NCBI GenBank assembly: GCA_018269005.1
Contig: JAFDVK010000012.1
Coordinates: 186,001 to 250,000 of the forward strand
Source of the DNA: Acidobacteriota bacterium
GTDB taxonomy: Bacteria > Acidobacteriota > Blastocatellia > Pyrinomonadales > Pyrinomonadaceae
DNA length: 64,000 nucleotides
Direction of reading: 5' to 3'
Shown here piece by piece: positions 9,065 to 17,602 of the stretch. The notes below the pieces were generated by a model. That model had not been told where the DNA came from and ran no database searches. It was given only the letters and a program-made list of their open reading frames with translations. Every line of letters starts with the position of its first letter. The first letter of the stretch is position 1. Position numbers and translations under genes: made by a program.

Positions 9065-9421
9065 ATGTACGCAAGAAGTTTCGAGGATGTTGGAGTGTGG
9101 CAAAAGGCACACACCTTCGTTCTGGAGGTATATCGGATCACAGAGAGTTTTCCCAAGCACGAACTGTACGGACTGACATCTCAGCTGAGGCGAGCCGCTG
9201 TCTCGATACCGGCAAATTTTGCGGAAGGCTTCGTAAAAGCGACAAAACCGGATAAACTACGCTTTTACGGCATCTCGCAAGGTTCTTTGGAAGAATGTCG
9301 CTATTATTTGATATTGATCCGTGATCTTGGCTACTACGACACAAGCACTCTGCGACCTCTGCTCGATGAGGTAGGTAGAATGCTTGGCAGTTATATGTCT
9401 GCCATCAGGCGCGACCGTTAG
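9065..9421 (+). CDS. Four helix bundle protein (S23/IVP family)
   Basis: This 118-residue protein is a four helix bundle protein of the 23S-rRNA-intervening-sequence (S23) family, related to the diversity-generating retroelement accessory protein Avd. Hallmarks are FEDVGVWQKAHTFVLEVYRIT, FPKHELYGLTSQLRRAAVSI, IPANFAEGF and GSLEECRYYLILIRDLGY. The start is set at ATG 9065 because residues upstream (from GTG 9038) derive from repeat sequence and lspA overlap. No reverse transcriptase or rRNA gene is nearby, so this is a free-standing copy. It lies between inverted GAAGCCAGAAG arrays and separates lspA from lgt. Function is unknown; RNA/DNA binding is inferred from Avd. Confidence 0.9.
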   Translation: MYARSFEDVGVWQKAHTFVLEVYRITESFPKHELYGLTSQLRRAAVSIPANFAEGFVKATKPDKLRFYGISQGSLEECRYYLILIRDLGYYDTSTLRPLLDEVGRMLGSYMSAIRRDR

Positions 9422-9441
9422 GGATTCAGATGTATCCCGCT

Positions 9442-9482
9442 CTCCGGCTTCTGGCTTCTAGCTTCTGGCTTCTGGCTTCTTA
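9442..9482 (+). repeat. GAAGCCAGAAG repeat array, right arm (inverted)
   Basis: On the + strand this reads as repeated GGCTTCT units (CTCCGGCTTCTGGCTTCTA, GCTTCTGGCTTCTGGCTTCT). Its complement matches the array at 9003-9035. It ends eight bases before the lgt start codon and occupies the place where a ribosome site would be. Confidence 0.75.
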
Positions 9483-9489
9483 ACACACG

Positions 9490-10290
9490 ATGTACCCAGA
9501 ACTCTTCCGCATAGGGAATTTCCCGATAACGACATACGGCATCTGGCTTACGGTCGGAATGCTGCTCGCCCTTTTCGCAGCATCGAGACTCGCAGCAAGA
9601 GACGGTATTTCAAAGGATCGAATTTACGACCTCGGGCTTTGGACACTGGTCGGCGGCCTTGTCGGGTCGAAGGTCCTGATGATCCTTGTCGAACCGGACG
9701 TGCAGATCTTCACGCTCGACTTCTTACGTTCCGGCGGCGTCTTTTACGGCGGCCTGATCGGCGGCTTCTTGACCGTCGTCGGGCTGATGCTCTACTACAA
9801 ACTACCGTTCTGGAAGGTTACGGACGCTTTTGCACCTGCGGTCGCTCTTGGCCAGGCCTTTGGACGACAAGGCTGTTTTGCCGCCGGCTGCTGCTGGGGA
9901 AAGGAGACGAACTCCTTCCTCGGCGTCCATTTTACCGAGCTCGGCCACGAGTACACCGGCGTTCCCATTTATGGCCCCGGACACACCGACCTTTTCCTCT
10001 ACCCTACGCAGCTGATCGAATCATTAACGATGTTCGCAGTCTTTGCGTTCCTCTTTTGGCTGCACAAGCGTAAGAAATTTGATGGTCAGGTGCTCGTCGC
10101 CTACGGAATCATTTACTCGATCTTTCGCTTTCTTATCGAATTCATTCGGGACGATCCGCGAGGAGACCTTTTCGGCTTGACGACATTGACCGGCCTTTCA
10201 ACTTCTCAGTTGGTGAGCCTGCTGGTAGCCTTAGTTTCGATCATTTTTATGGCCATTCGGCTTCGCTCTGCAAAAGCGCAGGCCGGGTGA
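9490..10290 (+). CDS. lgt: Phosphatidylglycerol--prolipoprotein diacylglyceryl transferase
   Basis: This 266-residue inner-membrane enzyme transfers diacylglycerol from phosphatidylglycerol to the lipobox cysteine, the step before LspA. It shows about seven membrane helices, the GGVFYGGLIGGF segment, the YPTQLIES motif and RFLIEFIRDDPRG near the C-terminus. The signature equivalent to E. coli GRxGNFxNGE reads GRQGCFAAGCCWG (125-137), the Cys-rich variant seen in several phyla; Arg126 corresponds to the essential Arg. The start is ATG 9490. There is no Shine-Dalgarno sequence because a repeat array ends eight bases upstream, so expression may differ from an uninterrupted lspA-lgt operon. Confidence 0.95.
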   Translation: MYPELFRIGNFPITTYGIWLTVGMLLALFAASRLAARDGISKDRIYDLGLWTLVGGLVGSKVLMILVEPDVQIFTLDFLRSGGVFYGGLIGGFLTVVGLMLYYKLPFWKVTDAFAPAVALGQAFGRQGCFAAGCCWGKETNSFLGVHFTELGHEYTGVPIYGPGHTDLFLYPTQLIESLTMFAVFAFLFWLHKRKKFDGQVLVAYGIIYSIFRFLIEFIRDDPRGDLFGLTTLTGLSTSQLVSLLVALVSIIFMAIRLRSAKAQAG

Positions 10291-10316
10291 AGGATCACAT
10301 CGCTTTCCGCCGCAGA

Positions 10317-10352
10317 TAATTAGTAATTAGTAAATTCATAATTAGTAATTAG
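10317..10352. repeat. TAATTAGTAATTAG short repeat
   Basis: An AT-rich direct repeat (TAATTAGTAATTAG, spacer TAAATTCATA, ATTAGTAATTAG) lies between lgt and rluD in otherwise GC-rich sequence. It is one of several simple repeat types in intergenic positions of this window. Confidence 0.6.
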
Positions 10353-10376
10353 TCTGGCAAGAACGTAGAAAAAGAA

Positions 10377-11381
10377 TTGTCAGAGCAAGAAGAGATCATT
10401 CAACTAACAGCTACGGACGAGGATGTCGGACAGCGACTCGATGCGTTCCTTGCTGAGAAGATCGACGGCTGGTCGCGCTCGCAGCTGCAAAAGCTGATCG
10501 ACAGCGAAGATGTGCTTGTAAATAACAGGCCGGCTCGCTCTTCGTACAAAATACGGGAAGGTGATGTTGTTGACATCGAACTGACCGAAGGCAATACCGC
10601 AAGATTCGAACCTGAGAACATTCCGCTCGACATAGTGTTTGAGGACGGCGATCTCGCTGTCATAAACAAGCCTGCCGGTATGGTCGTGCATCCCGGAGCG
10701 GGTATTTCTAGCGGCACACTGGCGAATGCAATCGCGTGGCATTTCAAGTCGGAACCCTCTGCGTTAGCGGAGGGTCAGAGTGTTGGAACGGACTCAGGCA
10801 AATTACCGGCTGCTGACGCAGGCGGTTCTGAAAGGGTCGGCATCGTACACCGTCTTGATAAAGACACTTCGGGGCTGATCGTTGTCGCAAAGAATATTGA
10901 GACTCAGGAAGCCTTATCCGCTGTATTCCGCGATCGCAACGTGCAAAAATCCTACATAGCTCTTGTGCACGGCAGTCCGCGAGAAGATTCCGGAACGATA
11001 GATCGCCCGATCACTCGCGACCGCTGGCATCGGACGAAAATGACCGTTGCCGCGAATGGCCGGCACGCTCTCACCATCTGGAAGATCCGTGAGCGGTACG
11101 AGAAATTCGCCCTTCTTGATGTTGAGATCAAAACCGGCCGCACCCATCAGATCCGTGTGCATCTCGCATCGATCAACCACCCCGTCGTCGGCGATGCGAC
11201 CTACAACGAAGGCCGCGACAATTCGATCGCAAATGACGAGATCAGAAAGGCCGTCCAGCACCTCGGACGCTTCTTTCTCCATTCGGCACGGCTAGCGTTC
11301 GATCATCCAAAGACGGGAAAATACCTGCGATTCGACCAACCGCTGCCCCCTGAGCTTGCTGGATTTCTAGAACTTCTATAG
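10377..11381 (+). CDS. rluD: RluA-family 23S rRNA pseudouridine synthase (RluD type)
   Basis: This 334-residue enzyme isomerises specific uridines in 23S rRNA. An S4 RNA-binding domain spans about 17-70 (RLDAFLAEKIDGWSRSQLQK). The catalytic domain holds VINKPAGMVVHPG and GIVHRLDKDTSGL with catalytic Asp161, then GRTHQIRVHLASINHPVVGD. The start is TTG 10377, which places the S4 domain correctly; no in-frame ATG fits. Residues about 126-152 are extra compared with typical RluD, where only a few residues separate the ANAIAWHF helix from the RVGIVHRLD strand. The insertion coincides with two inverted REP-like hairpins (10751-10829). Paralogues RluA/RluC are the alternatives for naming. Confidence 0.92.
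   Translation: MSEQEEIIQLTATDEDVGQRLDAFLAEKIDGWSRSQLQKLIDSEDVLVNNRPARSSYKIREGDVVDIELTEGNTARFEPENIPLDIVFEDGDLAVINKPAGMVVHPGAGISSGTLANAIAWHFKSEPSALAEGQSVGTDSGKLPAADAGGSERVGIVHRLDKDTSGLIVVAKNIETQEALSAVFRDRNVQKSYIALVHGSPREDSGTIDRPITRDRWHRTKMTVAANGRHALTIWKIRERYEKFALLDVEIKTGRTHQIRVHLASINHPVVGDATYNEGRDNSIANDEIRKAVQHLGRFFLHSARLAFDHPKTGKYLRFDQPLPPELAGFLELL
10751..10776 (+). repeat. REP-like hairpin, type B, inside rluD (left)
   Basis: GGAACCCTCTGCGTTAGC continues to GGAGGGTC. Stem CCCTCTGC pairs with GCGGAGGG (one G-T pair) around a GTTA loop. It lies in frame within the rluD coding sequence. Confidence 0.7.
10804..10829 (-). repeat. REP-like hairpin, type B, inside rluD (right, inverted)
   Basis: On the minus strand this reads GAACCGCCTGCGTCAGCAG then CCGGT, matching the left element at most positions (shared GAACC, CTGCGT, AGC). 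It forms its own hairpin around a TGAC loop. With the left copy it makes a REPIN-like inverted doublet spanning 79 bases. Confidence 0.7.
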
Positions 11382-11384
11382 CCG

Positions 11385-11410
11385 GGAACGCAGGCGCCCT
11401 CGCCTGCATC
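11385..11410 (+). repeat. REP hairpin, type A, left flank of RAYT gene
   Basis: GGAACGC opens the element, then stem GCAGGCG, loop CCCT, stem CGCCTGC. The same GGAACGC lead and CCCT loop occur in the element at 19915. It lies between rluD and the RAYT gene. Confidence 0.8.
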
Positions 11411-11432
11411 AACTTGGGCTACAATCAAGTCA

Positions 11433-12008
11433 ATGGACAACAAAGACCCGCGATATTGGCACAGTCGCGGATACCTCCCACACTTCGATCAGGATGGATT
11501 TACGCAGTTCGTAACCTTTCGCCTTGCTGATTCCGTGCCGCAGCTCGTACTAGATAGATGGCATATTGAATTGAAGTCAGGTGAAATAAGCGATGCCGGT
11601 GTTCGTAGGCGCATCGAATATTATCTCGATCAGAATTATTGCGAGAGTTGGTTAAGGGTCCCTGAGATCGCGAACATCCTGCAGGAAACGCTGCTAAAAT
11701 GGGACGGCGAAAGGTATCGCCTGATCGCATGGGTGATAATGCCGAATCACGGACACATCTTGCTCTCTCCGTTCGAAGGACACCGAGTATCAGACATAAT
11801 GCACTCGATAAAATCCTTTACGGCCCATTTCGCCAACGATCTTCTGAAACGAAAGGGCCGCTTCTGGGCTAAAGAGTATTTTGATAGATACATTCGCGAC
11901 CAGCGCCATTTTGCAAATACACTCGCTTACATAGAGAATAATCCTGTAAAAGCAAAATTATGTAAGTTGCCATGCGAGTGGCCTTACAGCAGTGCGTATT
12001 TCAAGTGA
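11433..12008 (+). CDS. REP-associated tyrosine transposase (RAYT, IS200/Y1 HUH family)
   Basis: This 191-residue protein is a domesticated Y1 transposase of the REP-associated type. The HUH metal site reads MPNHGHILL (His107, His109). A conserved C-terminal EYFDRYIRD block provides the likely nucleophilic Tyr149. YIENNPVKAKLC and WPYSSA complete the RAYT signature. In characterised systems RAYTs bind and cleave REP hairpins in single-stranded DNA and are single-copy rather than self-mobile. Here the gene is bracketed by inverted hairpins (11385-11410 and 12076-12100) of one design, so it probably acts on them and on the related pair inside the GH92 gene. Confidence 0.92.
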   Translation: MDNKDPRYWHSRGYLPHFDQDGFTQFVTFRLADSVPQLVLDRWHIELKSGEISDAGVRRRIEYYLDQNYCESWLRVPEIANILQETLLKWDGERYRLIAWVIMPNHGHILLSPFEGHRVSDIMHSIKSFTAHFANDLLKRKGRFWAKEYFDRYIRDQRHFANTLAYIENNPVKAKLCKLPCEWPYSSAYFK

Positions 12009-12075
12009 TGCCGGAAGTGGCGGCCAGTTTGCACTTACGCGTCTCGGCGTGATTTGAGCGTCTTTGCGGGGACGC

Positions 12076-12100
12076 GTTGCACGCGGGACGCGTGCGTTCC
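12076..12100 (-). repeat. REP hairpin, type A, right flank of RAYT gene (inverted)
   Basis: On the minus strand it reads GGAACGC, then stem GCACGCG, short loop TCC, stem CGCGTGC. It is the inverted counterpart of 11385-11410 and ends 21 bases before the GH20 start codon. Confidence 0.75.
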
Positions 12101-12121
12101 AGTCCGTTTGTTGAATCTACT

Positions 12122-14416
12122 ATGAAAAGTTTATCAGTAGTTGTTTTGTTCGTCGCGGTGGTGTTTTCAGGAGTCGCCTTTGGGCAGACGAACGAGATAA
12201 ATATCATTCCGAAGCCGGAGTCCGTGAAACCCGCAATTGGAACTTTCAAGTTGGACCGTAACACTAAATTGGTCGTGACGGGCGATATGATGAAGCCCGC
12301 ATCCGAAGTTCTAAATGATGAGATCTACAGAGCATACGGGTTTAGACTTCGGGTGACGAGTGAGGTGCAGCGGCAAAATGCAATTGCTCTGTTTGGTCCG
12401 CCGCTGCCGCCCCAAAAAGGTGACTGGGTAAAGGATATTGGGTCGTATCGACTCATGATCAACGAGGATCGCATTCAGATCGAAGGCTGGGGAAATGGGG
12501 TGATGAATGCCGTTCGATCCCTCGTACAGCTATTTCCCACCGCGAAGGGCGATACTATCAGGCTTCCGGCGGTTACGATCGAAGATTCGCCGCGGTTCAA
12601 GTATCGCGGGATGCATCTTGATGTGAGTCGGCATTTTATGCCGGTCGAGTTCGTCAAGAAGTACATCGATCTGATGTCGCAGTATAAGTTCAATACTTTT
12701 CATTGGCATTTGACGGATGATCAGGGCTGGCGGATCGAGATCAAGAAGTACCCGAAATTGACCGAGATCGGTTCGAAGCGGAGCGAATCCCTGCTTGGGC
12801 GGTATTCGCCGACCTTCAAGGGCGACGGTGTGCCGGTCGAGGGTTTCTACACGCAGCAGCAGATCAAAGATGTCATCGCTTACGCGAAGGCTCGCTACAT
12901 CACGATCATCCCCGAGATCGAGCTGCCCGGTCACGCCTCTGCCGCACTCGCGGCATATCCGGAACTGGGGAAAGGCTGTGCTGCACCCGATTACAAGTTC
13001 GAGGTGAAAAAGACTTGGGGCATCTTCAAAGAAGTGTTCTGCCCGACCGAGGAAACGTTCAAATTCCTCGAAGACGTTCTCGACGAGACGATCAAACTTT
13101 TCCCGGATTCGCCGTACATCCACATTGGCGGCGATGAAGTTCTGAAAGACTTTTGGAAGGATTCGGCATACGTTCAGGAACTAAAAAAACGCGAGAACCT
13201 CAAGGACGAGCACGAAGTACAGAGCTACTTCATTCGCCGCATCGAAAAATTCATCAATTCGAAAGGCAAGAAGATAATCGGTTGGGACGAGATCCTCGAG
13301 GGCGGCGTCGCACCGAACGCGACCATTATGAGTTGGCGTGGCGAGAAAGGCGGAATCGAGGCCGCCAACGCTCACCACGACGTGATAATGACGCCGAATA
13401 CATACGTATATTTCGATTACGGGCAAGGCGATCCGGCTTATGAACCGCTGACCATCGGCGGCTATATTCCGCTCGAAAAAGTTTACGGCTGGGATCCTGT
13501 GCCGAAGGAACTTGCGCCGGACGAAGTTAAATATATTCTCGGCGGCCAGGCGAACATCTGGACCGAGTATTTGAAAAAGCCTGAGAATGTCGAATACATG
13601 GCGTTCCCGCGAATGCTCGCCTTGTCCGAGGTGCTGTGGACACTGCCTGCGAATAAAAATTACGCAGATTTCAAACGACGCCTTGGCGCCGATCTCGAGC
13701 GTCTCGAGGCCGAGAATGTAAATTTCCGCATTCCGGAGCCGGAAGGCCTTAAGAACACAATAGTAAGCCCGGATGGCAAGGCAACGCTCGATATAAAGCC
13801 GCTTGTTGCAGCCTACAAGATCTATTACACGGTCGACGGCTCGACGCCCGACGTGACCTCAACACTTTACACACAACCGGTCACGTTCGAGGTGGCAAAA
13901 GATGAGGTGAAGACCGTAAAGACTATCGTCGTAACGCCGTCCGGCAGGAAGAGTTCGGTGTACGCCGCGACATACGTCAACCGCGAACCGCTGCCCGCCG
14001 TAGAGCCCGAGCAGAAGCGACCCGGCGTCGGTTTTGAATTCTATTTACCGGAAAAGGATCCGGTCAAAGGTGAAACGAAATCGATAATGCTCGAACAGTT
14101 CGCAAAAACGTACGACCTGAAGCAAAACTTCGGCGTCTCGTTTGACGGCTATCTGAAAGCTCCGGTCGATGGCATTTACGAACTCCAGGTCGATGCGACA
14201 TGGGACGTAACTGTTTTGGTCGATAATGAGCGGCCAATTGACGATGCAGGTACAAATGACCGCAAATTGCGTTCGGCGACCATCCCGCTTAAGGCCGGCT
14301 ATCACAAGATATCGCTTCGCTATAACCATCGCGGCGGCGATGCGATGTTCCGTGTGCTTTGGGGATTAAAAGGTCAAGGTTTGGGCCGTGCGTACGGCGG
14401 CGAGTTTGTTCACTAA
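12122..14416 (+). CDS. Secreted beta-N-acetylhexosaminidase, GH20
   Basis: This 764-residue glycosidase removes terminal beta-linked GlcNAc or GalNAc. ATG 12122 is chosen over an upstream TTG because it gives a clean signal peptide (MKSLSVVVLFVAVVF...FGQ) and the upstream codons lie in a REP hairpin. A GH20b domain comes first (about 30-150), then the catalytic barrel with FNTFHWHLTDDQGWRIEIKK and the catalytic pair Asp338-Glu339 in HIGGDE; Asp polarises the substrate acetamido group and Glu is the acid. A chitobiase C-terminal-type strand module follows (about 560-630). The last 130 residues resemble a PA14 carbohydrate-binding module (SFDGYLKAPVDGIYELQVDA). It is the first of five consecutive glycosidase genes. 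Confidence 0.95.
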   Translation: MKSLSVVVLFVAVVFSGVAFGQTNEINIIPKPESVKPAIGTFKLDRNTKLVVTGDMMKPASEVLNDEIYRAYGFRLRVTSEVQRQNAIALFGPPLPPQKGDWVKDIGSYRLMINEDRIQIEGWGNGVMNAVRSLVQLFPTAKGDTIRLPAVTIEDSPRFKYRGMHLDVSRHFMPVEFVKKYIDLMSQYKFNTFHWHLTDDQGWRIEIKKYPKLTEIGSKRSESLLGRYSPTFKGDGVPVEGFYTQQQIKDVIAYAKARYITIIPEIELPGHASAALAAYPELGKGCAAPDYKFEVKKTWGIFKEVFCPTEETFKFLEDVLDETIKLFPDSPYIHIGGDEVLKDFWKDSAYVQELKKRENLKDEHEVQSYFIRRIEKFINSKGKKIIGWDEILEGGVAPNATIMSWRGEKGGIEAANAHHDVIMTPNTYVYFDYGQGDPAYEPLTIGGYIPLEKVYGWDPVPKELAPDEVKYILGGQANIWTEYLKKPENVEYMAFPRMLALSEVLWTLPANKNYADFKRRLGADLERLEAENVNFRIPEPEGLKNTIVSPDGKATLDIKPLVAAYKIYYTVDGSTPDVTSTLYTQPVTFEVAKDEVKTVKTIVVTPSGRKSSVYAATYVNREPLPAVEPEQKRPGVGFEFYLPEKDPVKGETKSIMLEQFAKTYDLKQNFGVSFDGYLKAPVDGIYELQVDATWDVTVLVDNERPIDDAGTNDRKLRSATIPLKAGYHKISLRYNHRGGDAMFRVLWGLKGQGLGRAYGGEFVH

Positions 14417-14438
14417 AGAGAATATTGGAGGAAAGACG

Positions 14439-15767
14439 ATGAGCGACATCACAAGACGAGATCTTTTGAAAACCGGAGTTGCGGCGACGATCGCAAGCGC
14501 ATTGGTCGGCACAGAGACCGTAAACGCGGCGCCGGCAAAGTCGATGATCGGTGTGCCTTTTGAACGGCGAGACCGCGTACGGCTCGGCGTCGTCGGCGTC
14601 GGAAGACGCGGGCAATCGATGATCAACGATTTTCTCGGCGTCGATAACCTGGACATCGTAGCGCTTTGCGACAATGTGAAAGCCAATGCGGAAAAGGGCA
14701 AAGCGCAGATCGAAAAAGCAGGCCGGCCGTCGCCCGCGATGTACACTGACGGCGACTACGCTTTCGAGAAACTCTGCCAACGCGACGACATCGATTTTGT
14801 CTTTTCTCCGACGCCTTGGGAATGGCACGCGCGCGTCGCTCTTGCCGCGATGAACAACGGCAAGCATGTCGGCGTCGAGGTCCCGATGGCGACGACGATG
14901 AAGGATATTTGGGCTCTCGTAGATACATCAGAACGCACGCGAAAGCACTGCATTATGATGGAGAACTGCAATTACGATTTTAACGAGACGATGGTGCTCA
15001 ATATGGTGCGTGACGGCCTCTTTGGCGAGATCACGCATGGCGAAGGCGCGTACATTCACGACCTCCGCGAAATAATGAACGAGAACGACAGCGAAGGCCT
15101 TTGGCGGCGCGCTTGGCACACGCGTTTGAACGGAAATCTTTATCCGACGCACGGCCTCGGGCCCGTGGCGAACTATATGAACATCAATCGCGGTGATCGG
15201 TTCGACTACCTCGTCTCGATGTCGTCGCCTTCTCGTTCGCTCGATGTCTATCGCGAAAAAACGGTTCCGAAAGGAAGTCCGAAGTGGCGCGAGAAATATA
15301 TCTGCGGCGATATGAACACCACGCTGATCAAGACCGCGAAAGGCCTTTCGATCAAGGTGCAGCACGATGTAGTAACACCGCATCCATACGACCGCATCAA
15401 CCTTGTTCAAGGTACAAAAGGCGTATTTCGGGACTATCCGCCGCGCATTTTCGTGGACGGGCAGGAAGGCGGACATAGGTTCGCGACGATCGACAAATAC
15501 AAAGAAAAATACACGCATCGGCTCTGGAAAGAATTGGGCGAGAAGGCCCGCGGACACGGACACGGCGGCATGGACTTCATCATGGCGTGGCGGCTCGTGC
15601 AGTGTTTTCGCGAAGGCCTCTCGTACGATATGGACGTTTATGACGGAGCAGCGATCTCCGCGCCTTTTCCCTTGAGCGCGCTTTCCGTCACACGCGGTTC
15701 GATGCCCGTCAAGATCCCGGATTTCACACGCGGCGGTTGGCAGCAGAAACGGGAGAATATGGTATGA
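14439..15767 (+). CDS. Gfo/Idh/MocA-family protein, likely GH109 alpha-N-acetylgalactosaminidase
   Basis: This 442-residue protein has a Tat-like signal (TRRDLLKTG at 5-13) and an NAD-binding GVGRRG motif (53-58). ATG 14439 is chosen because GGAGGAAAG lies just upstream. The central part (NGNLYPTHGLGPVANYMNINRGD and YLVSMSSPS) closely resembles GH109 enzymes such as those that remove alpha-GalNAc from blood-group A and mucin O-glycans through an NAD-dependent redox mechanism. The EKP motif of ordinary Gfo/Idh dehydrogenases is EVP here. The position between a GH20 and a GH35 gene supports a glycosidase rather than a sugar dehydrogenase. Its stop overlaps the next start (ATGA). Confidence 0.88.
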   Translation: MSDITRRDLLKTGVAATIASALVGTETVNAAPAKSMIGVPFERRDRVRLGVVGVGRRGQSMINDFLGVDNLDIVALCDNVKANAEKGKAQIEKAGRPSPAMYTDGDYAFEKLCQRDDIDFVFSPTPWEWHARVALAAMNNGKHVGVEVPMATTMKDIWALVDTSERTRKHCIMMENCNYDFNETMVLNMVRDGLFGEITHGEGAYIHDLREIMNENDSEGLWRRAWHTRLNGNLYPTHGLGPVANYMNINRGDRFDYLVSMSSPSRSLDVYREKTVPKGSPKWREKYICGDMNTTLIKTAKGLSIKVQHDVVTPHPYDRINLVQGTKGVFRDYPPRIFVDGQEGGHRFATIDKYKEKYTHRLWKELGEKARGHGHGGMDFIMAWRLVQCFREGLSYDMDVYDGAAISAPFPLSALSVTRGSMPVKIPDFTRGGWQQKRENMV

Positions 15768-17578
15768 AGAAGATACTGATCTTTGTGGCCGTATTGTTTT
15801 GCTGTTCGATCGTGTCCGCACAAAAGCATTCGTTCACGATCGAAGGCGAGCATTTTGTACTCGACGGAAAGCCTTTCATCATTCGCTCCGGCGAGATGCA
15901 TTATCCGCGTATTCCGCCCGAACATTGGCGCGATCGTTTCCGCAAGGCCAAAGCGATGGGCCTAAACACGATCACGACATACATCTTCTGGAATGAGCAC
16001 GAGCCGCAGCCCGGCAAATTCGATTTTGCGGGGGGCAAGGATATCGCACACTTTGCAAAACTCGCTCAAGAAGAAGGCCTTTGGCTGATCATTCGCCCCG
16101 GCCCGTATGTTTGCACGGAGTGGGACTTCGGCGGCCTTCCGGCATGGCTGCTTCGTGATCGGAATATGAAGGTCCGTGCGAACGACCCGGCGTTTCTTGC
16201 CGCCGCCGACCGGTATATGAAACAGGTGGGAAAACGCCTCGCTCCGCTCCAGATTCAGAACGGCGGCAACATCATAATGTCTCAGGTCGAGAACGAATAC
16301 GGCTCTTTCGGCACCGACAAGGAATACTTGAATGCAGTAAAAAAGAGCCTGATCGATGCGGGATTTACCGTTCCATTCTTCACCTCTGACGGCCCGAGCG
16401 ATCAGATGCTGAAGGGCGGCACATTGCCTGACGTGCTTCCGGTCATCAACTTTGGCTGGGGGCAAGACCCGGCGAAACAATTCGAGACGCTCGCAAAATT
16501 CCGCGCCGGCATTCCGAGAATGGTCGGCGAGTATTACACGGGCTGGTTCGATCACTGGGGCGAGAAACACCACACCGTCGATACCGAGTCTGTCGCAAAA
16601 GGCATCGACTATATGCTCGCGAACGGTATCTCGTTCAACTTCTATATGTGGCACGGCGGGTGGTCGTTCGGCTATATGGCTGGTGCGAACTATTCGAACA
16701 CCGTTCCGTACCAGCCCGACACCTCGGATTACGATTACGACGGCGTACTCGATGCCGCGGGACGGCCGACCGAAAAATATCGCGTCCTTCGCGACGTGAT
16801 CAAAAAGTATTTTCCGAACGAAACGTTTCCTGAGATCAAGGACGAACCGAAGTTCATCACGATACCATCGTTCGACCTCAACGAGGCCGCCGGCTTGTTC
16901 GATGCTGCTCAGATACTAGGCAAGATCCACAGGTCGCGCGACGTCCTTCCGATGGAAGATATCGGGCAGAACTACGGATTCGTCCTTTATCGGCATCGGT
17001 TTGCCGCGGACACAAAAGGTACGCTTGAGTTCAAAGAGCAGCACGACTACTCACACGTCTTTCTGAATCACAGATTCATCGGCAAACTCGATCGCGGACA
17101 TAAAGAACAGTCGATCGCGATCGACGCGAAGAAGAGCGACGTCCTCGAAGTTCTGGTCGAGAATATGGGACGTCTGAATTACGGTAACGACTTCATCTTC
17201 GACCGGAAAGGCATCACGGAAGAAGTTCTGCTCGACAACGCGGAGTTGAAGAACTGGGAAATCGTCTCTCTGCCGTTCGATAACCTTTCACTCTTGAAGT
17301 TCACAAAGAAAGAAGTGCCGAACGCCGCGTTCTTTCGCGGGTCGTTCACTCTGAAAGAGGTTGGTGACACGTTCCTCGATATGCGAAATTGGGGCAAAGG
17401 CCACGTCTGGGTGAACGGCCATCACCTCGGGCGTTTTTGGCGTATTGGGCCGCAGCAGTCGCTCTATCTGCCCGTCGGCTGGCTCAAGAAAGGCAAGAAT
17501 TCGATCGTCATTCTCGACCTTGAGAACAAAGGGAATCGCACTGTAAGCGCGAGCCCACAGATCCTTTACGGCAACTGA
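15764..17578 (+). CDS. Secreted beta-galactosidase, GH35
   Basis: This 604-residue enzyme hydrolyses terminal beta-galactose. The ATG at 15764 overlaps the stop of the GH109 gene and is followed by a signal peptide (MKKILIFVAVLFCCSIVSAQ). GH35 features are SGEMHYPRIPPEHWRDR, the WLIIRPGPYVCTEWDFGGLP block, the acid/base Glu178 in VENEYGSFG and the nucleophile Glu256 in VGEYYTGWFDHWG. C-terminal beta-sandwich modules end in LGRFWRIGPQQSLYLPVGWL, typical of the family. The length suits the compact bacterial and animal-like GH35 type that acts on beta-1,3/1,4-galactosides of glycoproteins. Confidence 0.95.
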   Translation: MKKILIFVAVLFCCSIVSAQKHSFTIEGEHFVLDGKPFIIRSGEMHYPRIPPEHWRDRFRKAKAMGLNTITTYIFWNEHEPQPGKFDFAGGKDIAHFAKLAQEEGLWLIIRPGPYVCTEWDFGGLPAWLLRDRNMKVRANDPAFLAAADRYMKQVGKRLAPLQIQNGGNIIMSQVENEYGSFGTDKEYLNAVKKSLIDAGFTVPFFTSDGPSDQMLKGGTLPDVLPVINFGWGQDPAKQFETLAKFRAGIPRMVGEYYTGWFDHWGEKHHTVDTESVAKGIDYMLANGISFNFYMWHGGWSFGYMAGANYSNTVPYQPDTSDYDYDGVLDAAGRPTEKYRVLRDVIKKYFPNETFPEIKDEPKFITIPSFDLNEAAGLFDAAQILGKIHRSRDVLPMEDIGQNYGFVLYRHRFAADTKGTLEFKEQHDYSHVFLNHRFIGKLDRGHKEQSIAIDAKKSDVLEVLVENMGRLNYGNDFIFDRKGITEEVLLDNAELKNWEIVSLPFDNLSLLKFTKKEVPNAAFFRGSFTLKEVGDTFLDMRNWGKGHVWVNGHHLGRFWRIGPQQSLYLPVGWLKKGKNSIVILDLENKGNRTVSASPQILYGN

Positions 17579-17602
17579 GCGACCGCTAAAAAGAGGGAAT
17601 GT

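Noticed and set aside
12077..12121. Upstream TTG start for the GH20 gene
   Set aside because: It lies within a REP hairpin and would place fifteen non-hydrophobic residues before the signal peptide.
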